Assembly (NCBI RefSeq): GCF_014109765.1
Contig: NZ_CP059139.1
Span: 5,590,113-5,654,112 of the forward strand
Direction: 5' to 3'
DNA length: 64,000 nt
Origin: Pseudomonas berkeleyensis
Lineage (GTDB): Bacteria; Pseudomonadota; Gammaproteobacteria; Pseudomonadales; Pseudomonadaceae
Of the stretch, positions 34,484-46,085 are shown piece after piece. A program made the translations under genes and the position numbers. The first letter of the stretch is position 1, and the number at the start of each line of letters is the position of its first letter. Under the pieces are notes generated by a model that did not search any database, was not told the origin of the DNA, and worked only from the letters and a program-made list of their open reading frames with translations.

Positions 34484-35533
34484 TCAGGCCAGCGCCGCCT
34501 TCAGCTCGGCCTCGATAGCCACGCGGTTTAGCTGCTGGCCGATCACCACCAGGCGGCTCAGGCGCGGCTCGTCGACCTGCCAGGCGCGGTCGAAGTGACG
34601 GTCGAAGCGCTGGCCCACGCCCTGCACCAGCAGGCGCATCGGCTTGCCAGGGATCGCCGCGAAGCCTTTCACCCGCAGGATGTCGTACTTGGCCACAGCA
34701 TCCTTCAGCGCAGCCAGCAGACGCGCCTCCTCAGCTTCGGGTAGTTCCACGTGGAACGAGTCGAATTCCTCGTGATCGTGATCCTCGTCCTCATCGTCAT
34801 GGTGAGTGCGGCGGCTGTCGATATGCAGCTCCGTTTCGCTGTTCAGGCCCAGCAGCACGTCCAGCGGCAGCTCGCCGCCGTGCGCCTCGATCACCTTGAC
34901 CGCTGGCGGCAGTTCTTCAGCCACTTCGGCGCGCACCGCAGCCAGCGCCTCGGCGTCGAGCAGGTCGGCCTTGTTGAGGATCACCAGGTCGGCGCTGGCC
35001 AGCTGGTCGGCGAACAGCTCGTGCAGCGGCGATTCGTGGTCGAGGTTCGGGTCGAGCTTGCGCTGCTCGTCCACCTGATCCGGGAAGGCGGCGAAGGTGC
35101 CGGCGATCACCGCCGGGCTGTCGACCACGGTGATTACCGCGTCGACGGTGCAGGCGTTGCGGATTTCCGGCCAGTTGAAAGCCTGCACCAGCGGCTTGGG
35201 CAGCGCCAGACCACTGGTCTCGATGAGGATATGGTCGAGGTCGCCACGGCGCGCCACCAGCTCGCGCATCACCGGGAAGAACTCCTCCTGCACGGTACAG
35301 CACAGGCAGCCGTTGGCCAGTTCGAAGACACGGCCATTGGCCTCCTCCTCGCTGCAGCCGATGGAGCATTGCTTGAGGATCTCGCCATCGATGCCCAGCT
35401 CGCCGAACTCGTTGACGATCACCGCGATACGGCGGCCGCCGGCATTGGCCAGCAGATGGCGCAGCAGGGTGGTTTTGCCGGCACCGAGGAAACCGGTGAC
35501 GATGGTGACAGGCAGTTTGGCGAGGGTTTTCAT
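34484..35533 (-). CDS. cobW: CobW, G3E-family GTPase metallochaperone
   Basis: A 349-aa P-loop GTPase of the G3E (CobW/COG0523) family, which delivers cobalt for cobalamin synthesis. Walker A GFLGAGKTT is at residues 14-22, the metal-binding C-x-C-C motif (Cys76-Leu-Cys78-Cys79) follows GIDGEIL, and ILNKAD is the guanine-specificity motif. An acidic His-rich stretch (HHDDEDEDHDHEE) near residue 245 can bind metal. The C-terminal CobW_C domain contains LRVKGFAAIPG. It is the first gene behind the cobalamin riboswitch. A perfect 14-bp parS core lies inside its 3' third (codons for FHVEL). Confidence 0.95.
   Translation of the reverse strand: MKTLAKLPVTIVTGFLGAGKTTLLRHLLANAGGRRIAVIVNEFGELGIDGEILKQCSIGCSEEEANGRVFELANGCLCCTVQEEFFPVMRELVARRGDLDHILIETSGLALPKPLVQAFNWPEIRNACTVDAVITVVDSPAVIAGTFAAFPDQVDEQRKLDPNLDHESPLHELFADQLASADLVILNKADLLDAEALAAVRAEVAEELPPAVKVIEAHGGELPLDVLLGLNSETELHIDSRRTHHDDEDEDHDHEEFDSFHVELPEAEEARLLAALKDAVAKYDILRVKGFAAIPGKPMRLLVQGVGQRFDRHFDRAWQVDEPRLSRLVVIGQQLNRVAIEAELKAALA
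34744..34757. promoter_or_regulatory. parS core (ParB-binding site) within cobW
   Basis: GTTCCACGTGGAAC is a perfect palindrome identical to the core of Pseudomonas parS sites (consensus TGTTCCACGTGGAACA); the two outermost positions differ (A and G). It lies about 17 kb from parAB and 29 kb from oriC, within the zone where origin-proximal parS sites occur. No other 14/14 match was found in the window. Confidence 0.7.
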
Positions 35534-35639
35534 CAAGGGCCCCGTGGCGTCGGTAGGTTCGGCGGACGGGTACGCGCAGGCGGGCACGCAAGGGCGTGCT
35601 GGCCGCGTCGGATCACCCCGTCCGAGCAAATGGCTGGTC

Positions 35640-35815
35640 TGTCGAGGCAGGTCTCCTGGCTCACGGTGTGCGCGTTGCGCATCCTTCACCTTCCCGCCTG
35701 GCGGCAGTGGTGTATCGAAGGGTTTAGACCGTTCACAGTTGCGGGGGCAGCCAGGGCATCGACCCTGTTCCCTCTTAGCCCCCCGGCGCCTTGCCGGGAA
35801 GAACCTCGAAAGCGA
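35640..35815 (-). promoter_or_regulatory. cobalamin riboswitch upstream of cobW
   Basis: On the minus strand the conserved elements occur in order: GAGGTTCTTCCC, CTAAGAGGGAA, GCCCCCGCAACTGT, CCACTG, GGGAAGG and the B12 box AGCCAGGAGACCTGCC (35646-35661). The last lies about 110 nt before the cobW ATG. Adenosylcobalamin binding is expected to switch off cobW, cobN and the small membrane gene. The 367 bp between cobW and cobE hold this element and the promoters of both sides. Confidence 0.95.
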
Positions 35816-35900
35816 GAAGGCTACGCAGGCCACGGCGGCCGGTCAATCGCGGTTGACCGCTGGCAGGTGCCATGATGAGCTACGCCACCGCTCAGCCCGA

Positions 35901-36347
35901 ATGCCACTCATGTTGCCAACCACCTCCAATCACCCATCCGCCTCAACGATACAGGTCGTCGCCGGGCTGGGGTGTCGCCGTGGCTGCAGCCAGGACGAGT
36001 TGCTCGATCTGCTTATCCACAGCCTGAGGCAACATGGCCTGACAGTGGAAAACCTCGTGGGCCTGGCCAGCATCGCCCACAAGCGCAACGAAGCCAGCCT
36101 GCATGGCCTGGCCGAGCACCTGGCTCTGGAGTTGGTGTTCTTCGCACCCGAGCAACTGAGCATCTATCAAGCCATGACCGCCGGCAGTGCATTGACCCAG
36201 GCAGCCACCGGTAGCCCTGCCGTCGCCGAGCCTTGCGCCCTCGCACTGGCGGCGCGCATGGGCGCATCGCCCTGCCTACTCGGCGAGAAAAACCGTAGTG
36301 CCAGCGCCACCTGTGCGCTGGCCACCTTCGATAGAGAACCTGCATGA
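35901..36347 (+). CDS. cobE: CobE/CbiG-C-domain cobalamin biosynthesis protein
   Basis: A 148-aa protein matching the C-terminal domain of CbiG, known as CobE in the aerobic pathway. Typical segments are VVAGLGCRRGCSQDELLDLL near the N-terminus, LASIAHKRNEASLHGLAE in the middle and ASPCLLGEKNRSASATCALA near the end. Its biochemical role is not settled. An internal ATG three codons in (35910) is an alternative start. The stop overlaps the cobM start by 4 nt, so cobE and cobM are coupled. A long upstream extension of the same frame runs through the riboswitch and is not coding. Confidence 0.88.
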   Translation: MPLMLPTTSNHPSASTIQVVAGLGCRRGCSQDELLDLLIHSLRQHGLTVENLVGLASIAHKRNEASLHGLAEHLALELVFFAPEQLSIYQAMTAGSALTQAATGSPAVAEPCALALAARMGASPCLLGEKNRSASATCALATFDREPA

Positions 36348-37099
36348 CCGTCTACTTTATCGGTGCCGGCCCCGGCGACCCCGAACTGATCACCGTCAAG
36401 GGGCAACGCCTGATCCGCTCATGCCCCGTGATTCTCTACGCCGGCTCGCTGGTGCCCGAGCCGGTGCTGCAGGGCCACAGCGCCGAACAGGTGGTGAACA
36501 CCGCCGAGCTGAACCTGGGCGAGATCATCACGCTGCTGCAGGAGGCCCATGAACGCGGCCTGGACGTGGCCCGCGTGCACTCGGGCGACCCGTCGCTATA
36601 CGGCGCCATCGGCGAGCAGATCCGCGAGCTGCGAGCGCTCGACATCCCTTTCGAGATCATTCCCGGCGTCACCGCCACAGCCGCCTGCGCGGCCCTTTTG
36701 GAAAGTGAACTGACCCTGCCCGGTATCGCCCAGACGGTGATCCTCACGCGTTACGGCACCACCTCGCCGATGCCCGAGGGTGAGCAGTTGCATGACCTGG
36801 CCCGGCACCGCGCGACCATGGCCATCCACCTCGGCGTACGCCAGTTGCCGGCGATAGTTGCCGAGCTGCTACCGCACTACGGCAGCGACTGCCCCGTCGC
36901 GGTTATCCACAGAGCGAGCTGGCCGGATCAGGACTGGGTGCTGGGCACCCTGGCCGATATCCAGGAAAGGGTCGCAGCCAAGGATTTTCGCCGCACGACG
37001 CTGATCCTGGTCGGCCGTGTGCTCGATCCGGGGGGCTTCACCGAGTCGGCGCTGTACGACGCTGCGCATCGGCACCTCTACCGCCCTGGCCACGACTGA
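36344..37099 (+). CDS. cobM: precorrin-4 C11-methyltransferase CobM
   Basis: A 251-aa SAM-dependent tetrapyrrole methylase converting precorrin-4 to precorrin-5 in the aerobic cobalamin route. The N-terminus VYFIGAGPGDPELITVKGQRLI is the glycine-rich family motif; ILYAGSLVP, VHSGDPSLYGAIGEQI and IPGVTATAACAALLESELTLPG are CobM/CbiF hallmarks. It overlaps cobE by ATGA. The gene is divergent from the cobW riboswitch operon, and no second riboswitch was seen before cobE. Confidence 0.95.
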   Translation: MTVYFIGAGPGDPELITVKGQRLIRSCPVILYAGSLVPEPVLQGHSAEQVVNTAELNLGEIITLLQEAHERGLDVARVHSGDPSLYGAIGEQIRELRALDIPFEIIPGVTATAACAALLESELTLPGIAQTVILTRYGTTSPMPEGEQLHDLARHRATMAIHLGVRQLPAIVAELLPHYGSDCPVAVIHRASWPDQDWVLGTLADIQERVAAKDFRRTTLILVGRVLDPGGFTESALYDAAHRHLYRPGHD

Positions 37100-37215
37100 T
37101 CTGGCGATATTCTGCACAAATCGCTGAAAGGCTCGTATCCATTGACTTTCGACGACTTATCAACAAGAAAGTAATGAAGTTATCCCAGGCCACTGTGGAT
37201 AGCTATTTGCCGTGG

Positions 37216-37260
37216 GTCAGTTTTTGTACAACTGACTACAAGGCCCGCTAGTAAAGGGCT
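37216..37260. terminator. convergent hairpins after cobM
   Basis: Two short hairpins: GTCAGTT/AACTGAC (37216-37236) and GCCC/GGGC around GCTAGTAAA followed by TTTAG. They lie between cobM and the convergent small gene and may terminate both. Neither has a long T-tract. Confidence 0.35.
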
Positions 37261-37321
37261 TTAGCTAGGTATCACGAGGATATCCACAAGATGATCCACG
37301 CCAATTGTGAGCAACTGAGGA

Positions 37322-37552
37322 TCAGAGCTGTACCTCGACCCGCTTGATACCTAATGCCCGCAACTCCACCATCAGCTCGTTCAGGTCGGAGAAGGTCTCC
37401 ACCTGTTCAGCCTCGTCCACCAGAAAGAAGCTGCGCCCGGCGTCTTTCTTGAAGAACACGATCCACTCCGCCGTATTGGCCGGATTGACCATGACCTGGG
37501 TGTCGAACAGCACTCCTTCGTCCGTTCTCTGTTTCACATCTGCGCGCTTCAT
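37322..37552 (-). CDS. hypothetical small protein
   Basis: A 76-aa soluble protein with mixed alpha/beta pattern: VLFDTQVMVNPANTAEWIVFFKK suggests two strands, and FSDLNELMVELRALGIKRVEV a helix and a strand. No cysteine, signal peptide or membrane segment is visible. GGAGAGAGG directly before the ATG and monocistronic placement between convergent cobM and divergent parD-like genes support a real gene. I do not recognise the family and propose no function. Confidence 0.65.
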   Translation of the reverse strand: MKRADVKQRTDEGVLFDTQVMVNPANTAEWIVFFKKDAGRSFFLVDEAEQVETFSDLNELMVELRALGIKRVEVQL

Positions 37553-37744
37553 CCTCTCTCCTCTACCAGCACGACTCCAACGATCCACTGGCCTGACCTG
37601 GGCCAGTCAGCGGATTCGCCGACCATTTTAAGGGATCGGAGCACTCACCGGCGCTGACCACCATCAGACTTAGCGAGCACGCAGATGAAATTACCGGGCA
37701 ACCATTATATGATTCATATGCGTAACATATATACGGAGGCCCCC

Positions 37745-37954
37745 ATGGGCATCGTCAACATCGATGATGAGCTGCACGACCAGATTCGCCGGGCGAGCAG
37801 CGTGTCGGGCCGCTCGATCAATGCCCAGGCGGGTTTCTGGATTCGCATCGGCATGCTCTGCGAGATGAACCCGACCCTGAGTTTCAACGAGGTGATGGCT
37901 GCCGAACTGCGTGCAGCCGGTGTCACGGTGCCTCCGCGCATGACGGATGCCTGA
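37745..37954 (+). CDS. ParD-like antitoxin-type protein
   Basis: A 69-aa protein. The N-terminus GIVNIDDELHDQIRRASSVSGRSINAQAGFWIRIG looks like a ribbon-helix-helix DNA-binding fold as in ParD/MetJ-Arc proteins (the ParD_like group). It is an obvious DNA-binding and autoregulatory candidate. ATG 37745 is chosen because GGAGG lies 7 nt before it; an upstream Met (37685) has no such site. Its stop overlaps the ATG of a methionine aminopeptidase gene (TGATG), a toxin-antitoxin-like bicistron in which the expected ParE toxin is replaced by the peptidase. Confidence 0.8.
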   Translation: MGIVNIDDELHDQIRRASSVSGRSINAQAGFWIRIGMLCEMNPTLSFNEVMAAELRAAGVTVPPRMTDA

Positions 37955-38715
37955 TGAGCAAAACACCGGAGGAAATCGCCCTGATGGCCGAAGCCGGCAG
38001 GTTGCTGGCGTCCGTGTTCGGCTATCTGGATCGAATAGACCTGCTCGGCTTGTCGACTCTACAGGTCAACGACCTTGTGGATAACTACATCGTGGATGAG
38101 CTCAAGGCGCGCCCAGCGAGCAAGGGGCAATATGGCTTCGCCTATTCAATGAACACCTCGCGCAACGAGGTGGTCTGCCATGGCGTACCCAGTGCCAGTG
38201 AGATTCTGCGCAGCGGCGACCTGGTGAACTTCGATATCACCCTGGAAAAGAACGGCTACATCGCCGACTCGAGCAAGGTGTACCTGATCGGTGACGTGTC
38301 GCCGCAGGTGCAGCGACTGGTGCACGCTACCTATGAAGCGCTGTGGAAAGGTATCGCTGCTGTGCGCCCAGGCGCTCGCCTGGGAGACATCGGCCACGCA
38401 ATCGAAAGCCACGCGCGTGCTCATGGCTATTCGGTCGTTCGCGACTACTGCGGTCACGGCATCGGCCGAGAAATGCACGAAGCACCCGAAGTCCTGCACT
38501 GGGGCAAACCCGGAACCGGCCTGACGCTGCGCGAAGGTATGACCTTCACCATCGAGCCCATGCTCAATCAGGGAACAGCGGACGTTCGCACCTTGCGAGA
38601 CGGCTGGACGGTGGTGACCTGCGACGGCCTACTCTCCGCGCAATTCGAACACACCGTGGCGGTAACTCGCGATGGCGTTCAGGTGCTGACGTTGCGGCCC
38701 GACGAGCTTCATTGA
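37954..38715 (+). CDS. map: type I methionine aminopeptidase (second copy, ParD-like-linked)
   Basis: A 253-aa pita-bread metallopeptidase that removes N-terminal Met. All five metal ligands are present: Asp94 (VNFDIT), Asp105 (IADSSKVY), His168 (CGHGIG), Glu201 (FTIEPM) and Glu232 (AQFEHT), plus His76 and His175 of the active site. The usual GDTS after the second ligand reads ADSS. It has no zinc-finger extension. It is coupled to a ParD-like gene, away from rpsB-tsf where the housekeeping map normally lies in proteobacteria, so it is probably an additional paralogue. Confidence 0.92.
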   Translation: MSKTPEEIALMAEAGRLLASVFGYLDRIDLLGLSTLQVNDLVDNYIVDELKARPASKGQYGFAYSMNTSRNEVVCHGVPSASEILRSGDLVNFDITLEKNGYIADSSKVYLIGDVSPQVQRLVHATYEALWKGIAAVRPGARLGDIGHAIESHARAHGYSVVRDYCGHGIGREMHEAPEVLHWGKPGTGLTLREGMTFTIEPMLNQGTADVRTLRDGWTVVTCDGLLSAQFEHTVAVTRDGVQVLTLRPDELH

Positions 38716-38778
38716 TCACATCGAAATCGCGAAACGCTCTGTGGATAAGCGCCTTCGGCACCAACGGTTACCTTGCCG

Positions 38779-39240
38779 TCAACCTGGGCAGTTCAACTGC
38801 TCAGGATGAATCTCGACGGAAAACAGCACGCCATTTCGGCCGAGGTAGGAATGTTCCTGATGGAGCTTGAACTTGCTCATCGCAGCCATCAGTTGCGGTT
38901 CCTTGCAGGCCAGGCGCTCAAGGCCGCTACGGGCCCGTACTTGCATACTGGCCAGGAGCTCCTCGGAGAACATACGTGCGGGGCGGTCGATCCGATATCG
39001 GTAGAAGATCGTGTCATCACCCATCAGTCCGATGTACTCGAGTGTGGTCAGTGCATCGACCTTCCTGGGCAGCGCAACGTTCAAGCTCGCCAAACGCTCG
39101 ACCAGCTCCGCCTGCTGGGCAACCCTCTCCTGCTCGGCCCTGTGAGCGAAGTAACGACCCGTGCCGGCAATGACAATCACGGCCGCGATACTCAGGTAAA
39201 AGTTACGCGGATTGCGCCGTTTCTTCGGCGCCAGCTTCAT
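38779..39240 (-). CDS. hypothetical protein with N-terminal membrane anchor
   Basis: A 153-aa protein with a basic N-terminus (KLAPKKRRNPR), one hydrophobic helix (about 14-31) and a periplasmic-looking alpha/beta domain with a single Cys near residue 110. A second segment (YIGLMGDDTIFYRYRID) appears structured. ATG 39240 is chosen because AGGG precedes it by 6 nt; the ATG 6 nt further up abuts that motif. It lies 73 bp after glmS on the same strand, past a hairpin. Family not recognised. Confidence 0.65.
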   Translation of the reverse strand: MKLAPKKRRNPRNFYLSIAAVIVIAGTGRYFAHRAEQERVAQQAELVERLASLNVALPRKVDALTTLEYIGLMGDDTIFYRYRIDRPARMFSEELLASMQVRARSGLERLACKEPQLMAAMSKFKLHQEHSYLGRNGVLFSVEIHPEQLNCPG

Positions 39241-39262
39241 CAACATCCCTGTCTACCTTTGC

Positions 39263-39295
39263 TATCGAGAAACACCCCTGGAGGAATCAGGGGTG
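39263..39295 (-). terminator. hairpin after glmS
   Basis: Stem CACCCCT/AGGGGTG with a 9-nt loop, followed on the minus strand by TTTCTC. A probable but weak intrinsic terminator between glmS and the small anchored protein gene. Confidence 0.5.
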
Positions 39296-39312
39296 GCAGC
39301 GAATGAGCTGAC

Positions 39313-41163
<1,851 letters not shown>

Positions 41164-41174
41164 GGGTACTCTCC

Positions 41175-41945
41175 TTATTTTTCCAGCGGCGCGAGGATCA
41201 ACTGGATGCCACGCGCGCGTATCTGTTCGGCAGCCCGGACATCCAGGCGCTCGTCGGTAATCAAGGTATGGACACTGCTCCAGGGCAGTTCCAGGTTGGG
41301 AATGCGGCGGCCGATCTTGTCGCTCTCGACCATGACGATGACTTCACGGGCAACTTCCGCCATCACCCGTGACAGACCGAGCAGCTCATTGAAGGTGGTG
41401 GTGCCACGCTCCAGATCGATGCCGTCGGCCCCGATGAACAGCTGGTCGAAGTCGTAGGAACGCAGCACCTGCTCGGCGACCTGACCCTGGAAGGACTCCG
41501 AATGCGGATCCCAGGTACCACCGGTCATCAGCAGAACCGGTTCGTGCTCCAGCTCACGCAGGGCGTTGGCCACGTTCAGCGAATTGGTCATCACCACCAG
41601 GCCTGGCCTGTGCCCAAGCAGCGGGATCATCGCTGCCGTGGTGGTGCCGCTGTCGATGATGATCCGCGCATGCTCGCGAATGCGCGCTACACCCACGCGG
41701 GCAATCGCCTGTTTGTAGGGGGAAATAGGCTGCGTCGGCTCGCCGATCAGCTCCTGGGGTACCGGTACCGCACCGCCATAGCGGCGCAGCAACAGGCCGT
41801 TCTTTTCCAGGGCGGCCAGATCCTTGCGGATCGTCACTTCGCTCGTTGCGAAGTGCTGCGCCAGGGCATCCACGCTCACCTCGCCCTGCTCGTTGAGCAA
41901 GGCGAGGATGGTGTGGCGACGTTGCGGCGTGTTGCGCTTCGACAT
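41175..41945 (-). CDS. glmR: DeoR family regulator GlmR
   Basis: A 256-aa DeoR/GlpR-type regulator. The N-terminal HTH ([38 protein letters not shown]) is followed by RRYGGAV, the family signature, and a sugar-phosphate sensor domain with [14 protein letters not shown] and [18 protein letters not shown]. Directly upstream of glmS (11 bp), the position of GlmR in Pseudomonas aeruginosa, where it affects amino-sugar synthesis. It is probably co-transcribed with glmS. The start ATG opens the HTH region as in homologues. Confidence 0.93.
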   Translation of the reverse strand: MSKRNTPQRRHTILALLNEQGEVSVDALAQHFATSEVTIRKDLAALEKNGLLLRRYGGAVPVPQELIGEPTQPISPYKQAIARVGVARIREHARIIIDSGTTTAAMIPLLGHRPGLVVMTNSLNVANALRELEHEPVLLMTGGTWDPHSESFQGQVAEQVLRSYDFDQLFIGADGIDLERGTTTFNELLGLSRVMAEVAREVIVMVESDKIGRRIPNLELPWSSVHTLITDERLDVRAAEQIRARGIQLILAPLEK

Positions 41946-42018
41946 ACTTAAGTTTCGATTCGAAAGATAATGGCGCGAATCAAAACATAAGGTTTATTAC
42001 TCTGCAAGCCGCCGTCGA

Positions 42019-42630
42019 TCAGTTCAACGTCAACTTGACCCCGAAACCCACCAGGCACAGCCCTGCCAGTTTCTCCAGACCGCGCGAGATACGCGGGTTG
42101 GCGCGCATGCGCTCCGCGAGAAAATGCGTCAGCAGTACCACGAGCAAGCCGTAGAGGAAGGTCAACACCATGATGGTCACGGCCATGAAACCGAAAGTAA
42201 CCAACCCCTGATGCCGCTGCGGGTCGATGAACAGCGGGAAGAAGGCCATGTAGAAGATGATGGCCTTGGGATTGAAGACGGTGATTACCAGGGTCTGCCA
42301 CAGGTACTGCCGCGGTTTGATCTCCAACGTCGGCGCGGCCCCTGGCTTGGCCAGGATCATGCGCAGGCCGAGATAGACGAGGTAGCCCGCGCCAAGCCAC
42401 TGCACGACATGGAAAGCCGCCGGATAGGCCTTGAGCAACGCGGCAACGCCGGCTACCGCCAACCACAGCAACACCTGATCACCGAAGATGATGCCGAAAG
42501 TCGAGGCCAGACCACCGCGGATGCCACCCTTGCCCGTGGAGAGAATCAAGGCCAGGTTACCCGGCCCGGGAATGGCCAGAAGAATGATGAAGGCCACCAC
42601 GAAGGCGGCGTAATCCGTCACACCGAACAT
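42019..42630 (-). CDS. LysE/RhtB family exporter
   Basis: A 203-aa membrane protein with six hydrophobic segments. The N-terminal loop IPGPGNLALILSTGKGGIRGGLAS is the LysE/RhtB signature (PGP...S/G..GR). NPKAIIFYMAFFPLFID in the fourth segment is a second conserved motif. Members export amino acids or homoserine lactones with protons. It sits alone between glmR and glmU; the insertion here is an accessory gene in an otherwise conserved order. The substrate is unknown. Confidence 0.88.
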   Translation of the reverse strand: MFGVTDYAAFVVAFIILLAIPGPGNLALILSTGKGGIRGGLASTFGIIFGDQVLLWLAVAGVAALLKAYPAAFHVVQWLGAGYLVYLGLRMILAKPGAAPTLEIKPRQYLWQTLVITVFNPKAIIFYMAFFPLFIDPQRHQGLVTFGFMAVTIMVLTFLYGLLVVLLTHFLAERMRANPRISRGLEKLAGLCLVGFGVKLTLN

Positions 42631-42702
42631 CCAACAATCCCTCCCACAGAGAAGTTATCAACAGCCCTGAGTATTGCTTGCTCAACTCAGGCACCTGCGC
42701 AA

Positions 42703-44061
42703 TCACTTCTTGGTCGGCCGCTTCCAGCCTTCGATATTGCGCTGCTTGGCACGCCCCACAGCCAACGTATCGGCTGGAACGTCGCTAGTTACCACCGAAC
42801 CGGCGCCCGTGGTGGCGCGGTCGCCCAACTTCACCGGCGCAACCAGCGCGCTGTTGGAGCCGATGAACACGTCTTCGCCCATGACGGTTCGGGACTTGTT
42901 GGCACCGTCGTAGTTGCAGGTAATGGTGCCGGCGCCAATATTGCTGCGCGCACCGATCTCGGCATCGCCCAGGTAGCTCAGATGACCAGCCTTGGCGCCT
43001 TCACCCAGCACGGCATTCTTCAGCTCGACGAAGTTACCCACATGGGCCTTGGCGCCCAGCTTGGTGCCGGGACGCAGACGGGCGAACGGGCCGCAATCCG
43101 CGCCCTCACCCACCTCAGCACCTTCCAGATGGCTGCTGGCTTTGACGATGGCACCCTTGCGCAGGATGGAGTCCTTGATCACGCAGTTCGGGCCGATCTG
43201 CACATCATCCTCGATCACTACCTTGCCTTCGAGAATCACGTTGATATCGATGGTCACGTCGCGGCCGACGGTTACTTCACCACGCACATCGAAACGATGT
43301 GGATCGCGCAAGGTCACGCCCTGAGCCATCAAGCGGCGCGCCATGCGCTGCTGGTAATGACATTCGAGCTGCGAAAGCTGGATGCGGTCGTTGGCCCCCA
43401 GCACTTCCATCTCGTCGGCAGCGCGCTCGGTGGCCACGGTCAGGCCATCGGCGACCGCCATGGCGATCACGTCGGTCAGGTAGTACTCACCCTGGGCGTT
43501 GCTGTTGGACAAGCGCCCCAGCCAGTCGGCCAGACGCTTGCCCGGTACCGCGAGAATGCCGGTGTTGCCTTCACGGATCTGACGCTGCGCTTCACTGGCA
43601 TCCTTGTGCTCGACGATGGCCTGTACCACGCCATTACCGTCACGGACGATACGACCGTAACCGGTCGGGTCGGCCAGTTCGACGGTGAGCAAACCAAGCT
43701 GGTCGTCGCGAACCAGGCCCAGTAGACGCTGCAAGGTCGCGGTCTCGATCAGCGGCACGTCGCCATACAGAATCAGCACGGTGTCAGCGGCAAGGTGTGG
43801 CAACGCCTGAGCCACGGCATGGCCGGTACCAAGCTGCTCGGTCTGGATCACGAAATTCAGATCATCGGCCGCCAGTCGCTCGCGCACTTTCTCCGCACCA
43901 TGGCCGATCACCACCTGGATGCTCTGCGGCTGCAGGCTGCGCGCCGTGTCGACGACGTGACCAAGCATGGGTTTGTCGGCAACCGGATGAAGAACCTTGG
44001 GCAAGGCGGAACGCATGCGCGTGCCCTGGCCGGCAGCGAGAATGACGATATCGAGCGACAT
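42703..44061 (-). CDS. glmU: bifunctional GlcNAc-1-P uridyltransferase / GlcN-1-P acetyltransferase GlmU
   Basis: A 452-aa bifunctional enzyme for the last two steps to UDP-GlcNAc. The N-terminal uridyltransferase has [18 protein letters not shown] and the [14 protein letters not shown] motifs. The C-terminal left-handed beta-helix (hexapeptide repeats, from about residue 250) has acetyltransferase residues in [27 protein letters not shown] and [13 protein letters not shown] 44061 matches the [13 protein letters not shown] start; a longer frame adds ten residues without support. It follows the atpC terminator and is probably its own transcript or read-through from atp. Confidence 0.97.
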   Translation of the reverse strand: MSLDIVILAAGQGTRMRSALPKVLHPVADKPMLGHVVDTARSLQPQSIQVVIGHGAEKVRERLAADDLNFVIQTEQLGTGHAVAQALPHLAADTVLILYGDVPLIETATLQRLLGLVRDDQLGLLTVELADPTGYGRIVRDGNGVVQAIVEHKDASEAQRQIREGNTGILAVPGKRLADWLGRLSNSNAQGEYYLTDVIAMAVADGLTVATERAADEMEVLGANDRIQLSQLECHYQQRMARRLMAQGVTLRDPHRFDVRGEVTVGRDVTIDINVILEGKVVIEDDVQIGPNCVIKDSILRKGAIVKASSHLEGAEVGEGADCGPFARLRPGTKLGAKAHVGNFVELKNAVLGEGAKAGHLSYLGDAEIGARSNIGAGTITCNYDGANKSRTVMGEDVFIGSNSALVAPVKLGDRATTGAGSVVTSDVPADTLAVGRAKQRNIEGWKRPTKK

Positions 44062-44123
44062 GAACGGCAATTCCTTGGCAGCCTCCGGCATAGGGCGCCG
44101 GAGTATGAAACGGCAGAAATGAA

Positions 44124-44153
44124 AAAGGGTAGCCTAGGCTACCCTTTCTCGAA
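44124..44153 (-). terminator. intrinsic terminator of atp operon
   Basis: A perfect 24-bp palindrome (arms AAAGGGTAGCCT / AGGCTACCCTTT, 44124-44147), followed on the minus strand by TTTC, 28 bp after atpC. It ends the nine-gene atp transcript. Confidence 0.88.
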
Positions 44154-44174
44154 CAACGGTTGAAGCTGGTGGCG

Positions 44175-44600
44175 TTAGCCGCCGAACTTCTTGCGCAGTT
44201 GCTGGACGGTGCGCAGCTGGGCTGCAACCTCGGCCAGGTGAGCGGCGGCGGAACTGTAGTTGAACTCAGAACCCTGCTCGCTCAGCGCTTTCTCGGCGGC
44301 CTTGAGGGCCTCCTGAGCAGCAGCTTCGTCGATGTCGGAAGCGCGTTGCACGGTGTCGGCGAGAACCTTGACCATGTTCGGCTGAACTTCGAGGAAACCA
44401 CCGGAGATGTAGAACACCTCGGCTTCGCCACCCTGCTTGATCAGGCGGATCGGACCCGGCTTCAGGTCGGTGATCAGCGGCGCGTGGCCCGGAGCGATAC
44501 CCAGATCACCCAGGTTGCCGTGCGCAATCACCATCTCGACCAGGCCGGAGAAGATCTCCGATTCTGCGCTGACGATATCGCAATGGACTGTCATAGCCAT
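44175..44600 (-). CDS. atpC: F1Fo ATP synthase epsilon subunit
   Basis: The 141-aa epsilon subunit of the F1 central stalk, which couples rotation to catalysis and can inhibit hydrolysis. The N-terminal beta-sandwich holds [14 protein letters not shown] and [19 protein letters not shown]; the C-terminal helical hairpin starts at about residue 88 ([18 protein letters not shown]). The start with GAGG upstream is ATG 44600; an earlier GC-rich extension (RGKR) is unsupported. Last gene of the atp operon. Confidence 0.97.
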   Translation of the reverse strand: MAMTVHCDIVSAESEIFSGLVEMVIAHGNLGDLGIAPGHAPLITDLKPGPIRLIKQGGEAEVFYISGGFLEVQPNMVKVLADTVQRASDIDEAAAQEALKAAEKALSEQGSEFNYSSAAAHLAEVAAQLRTVQQLRKKFGG

Positions 44601-44678
44601 ACGCTTGCCTCGCATTACAGGCTGTGGACAACGCTGTTATCCACAATCTGATGCGCCCGTTGCCGGGCGCATGGGTGA

Positions 44679-46085
<1,407 letters not shown>

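Noticed and set aside
42124..43725. Long open frame opposite the LysE-type gene and glmU
   Set aside because: It crosses two recognised genes in antisense and shows no family features.
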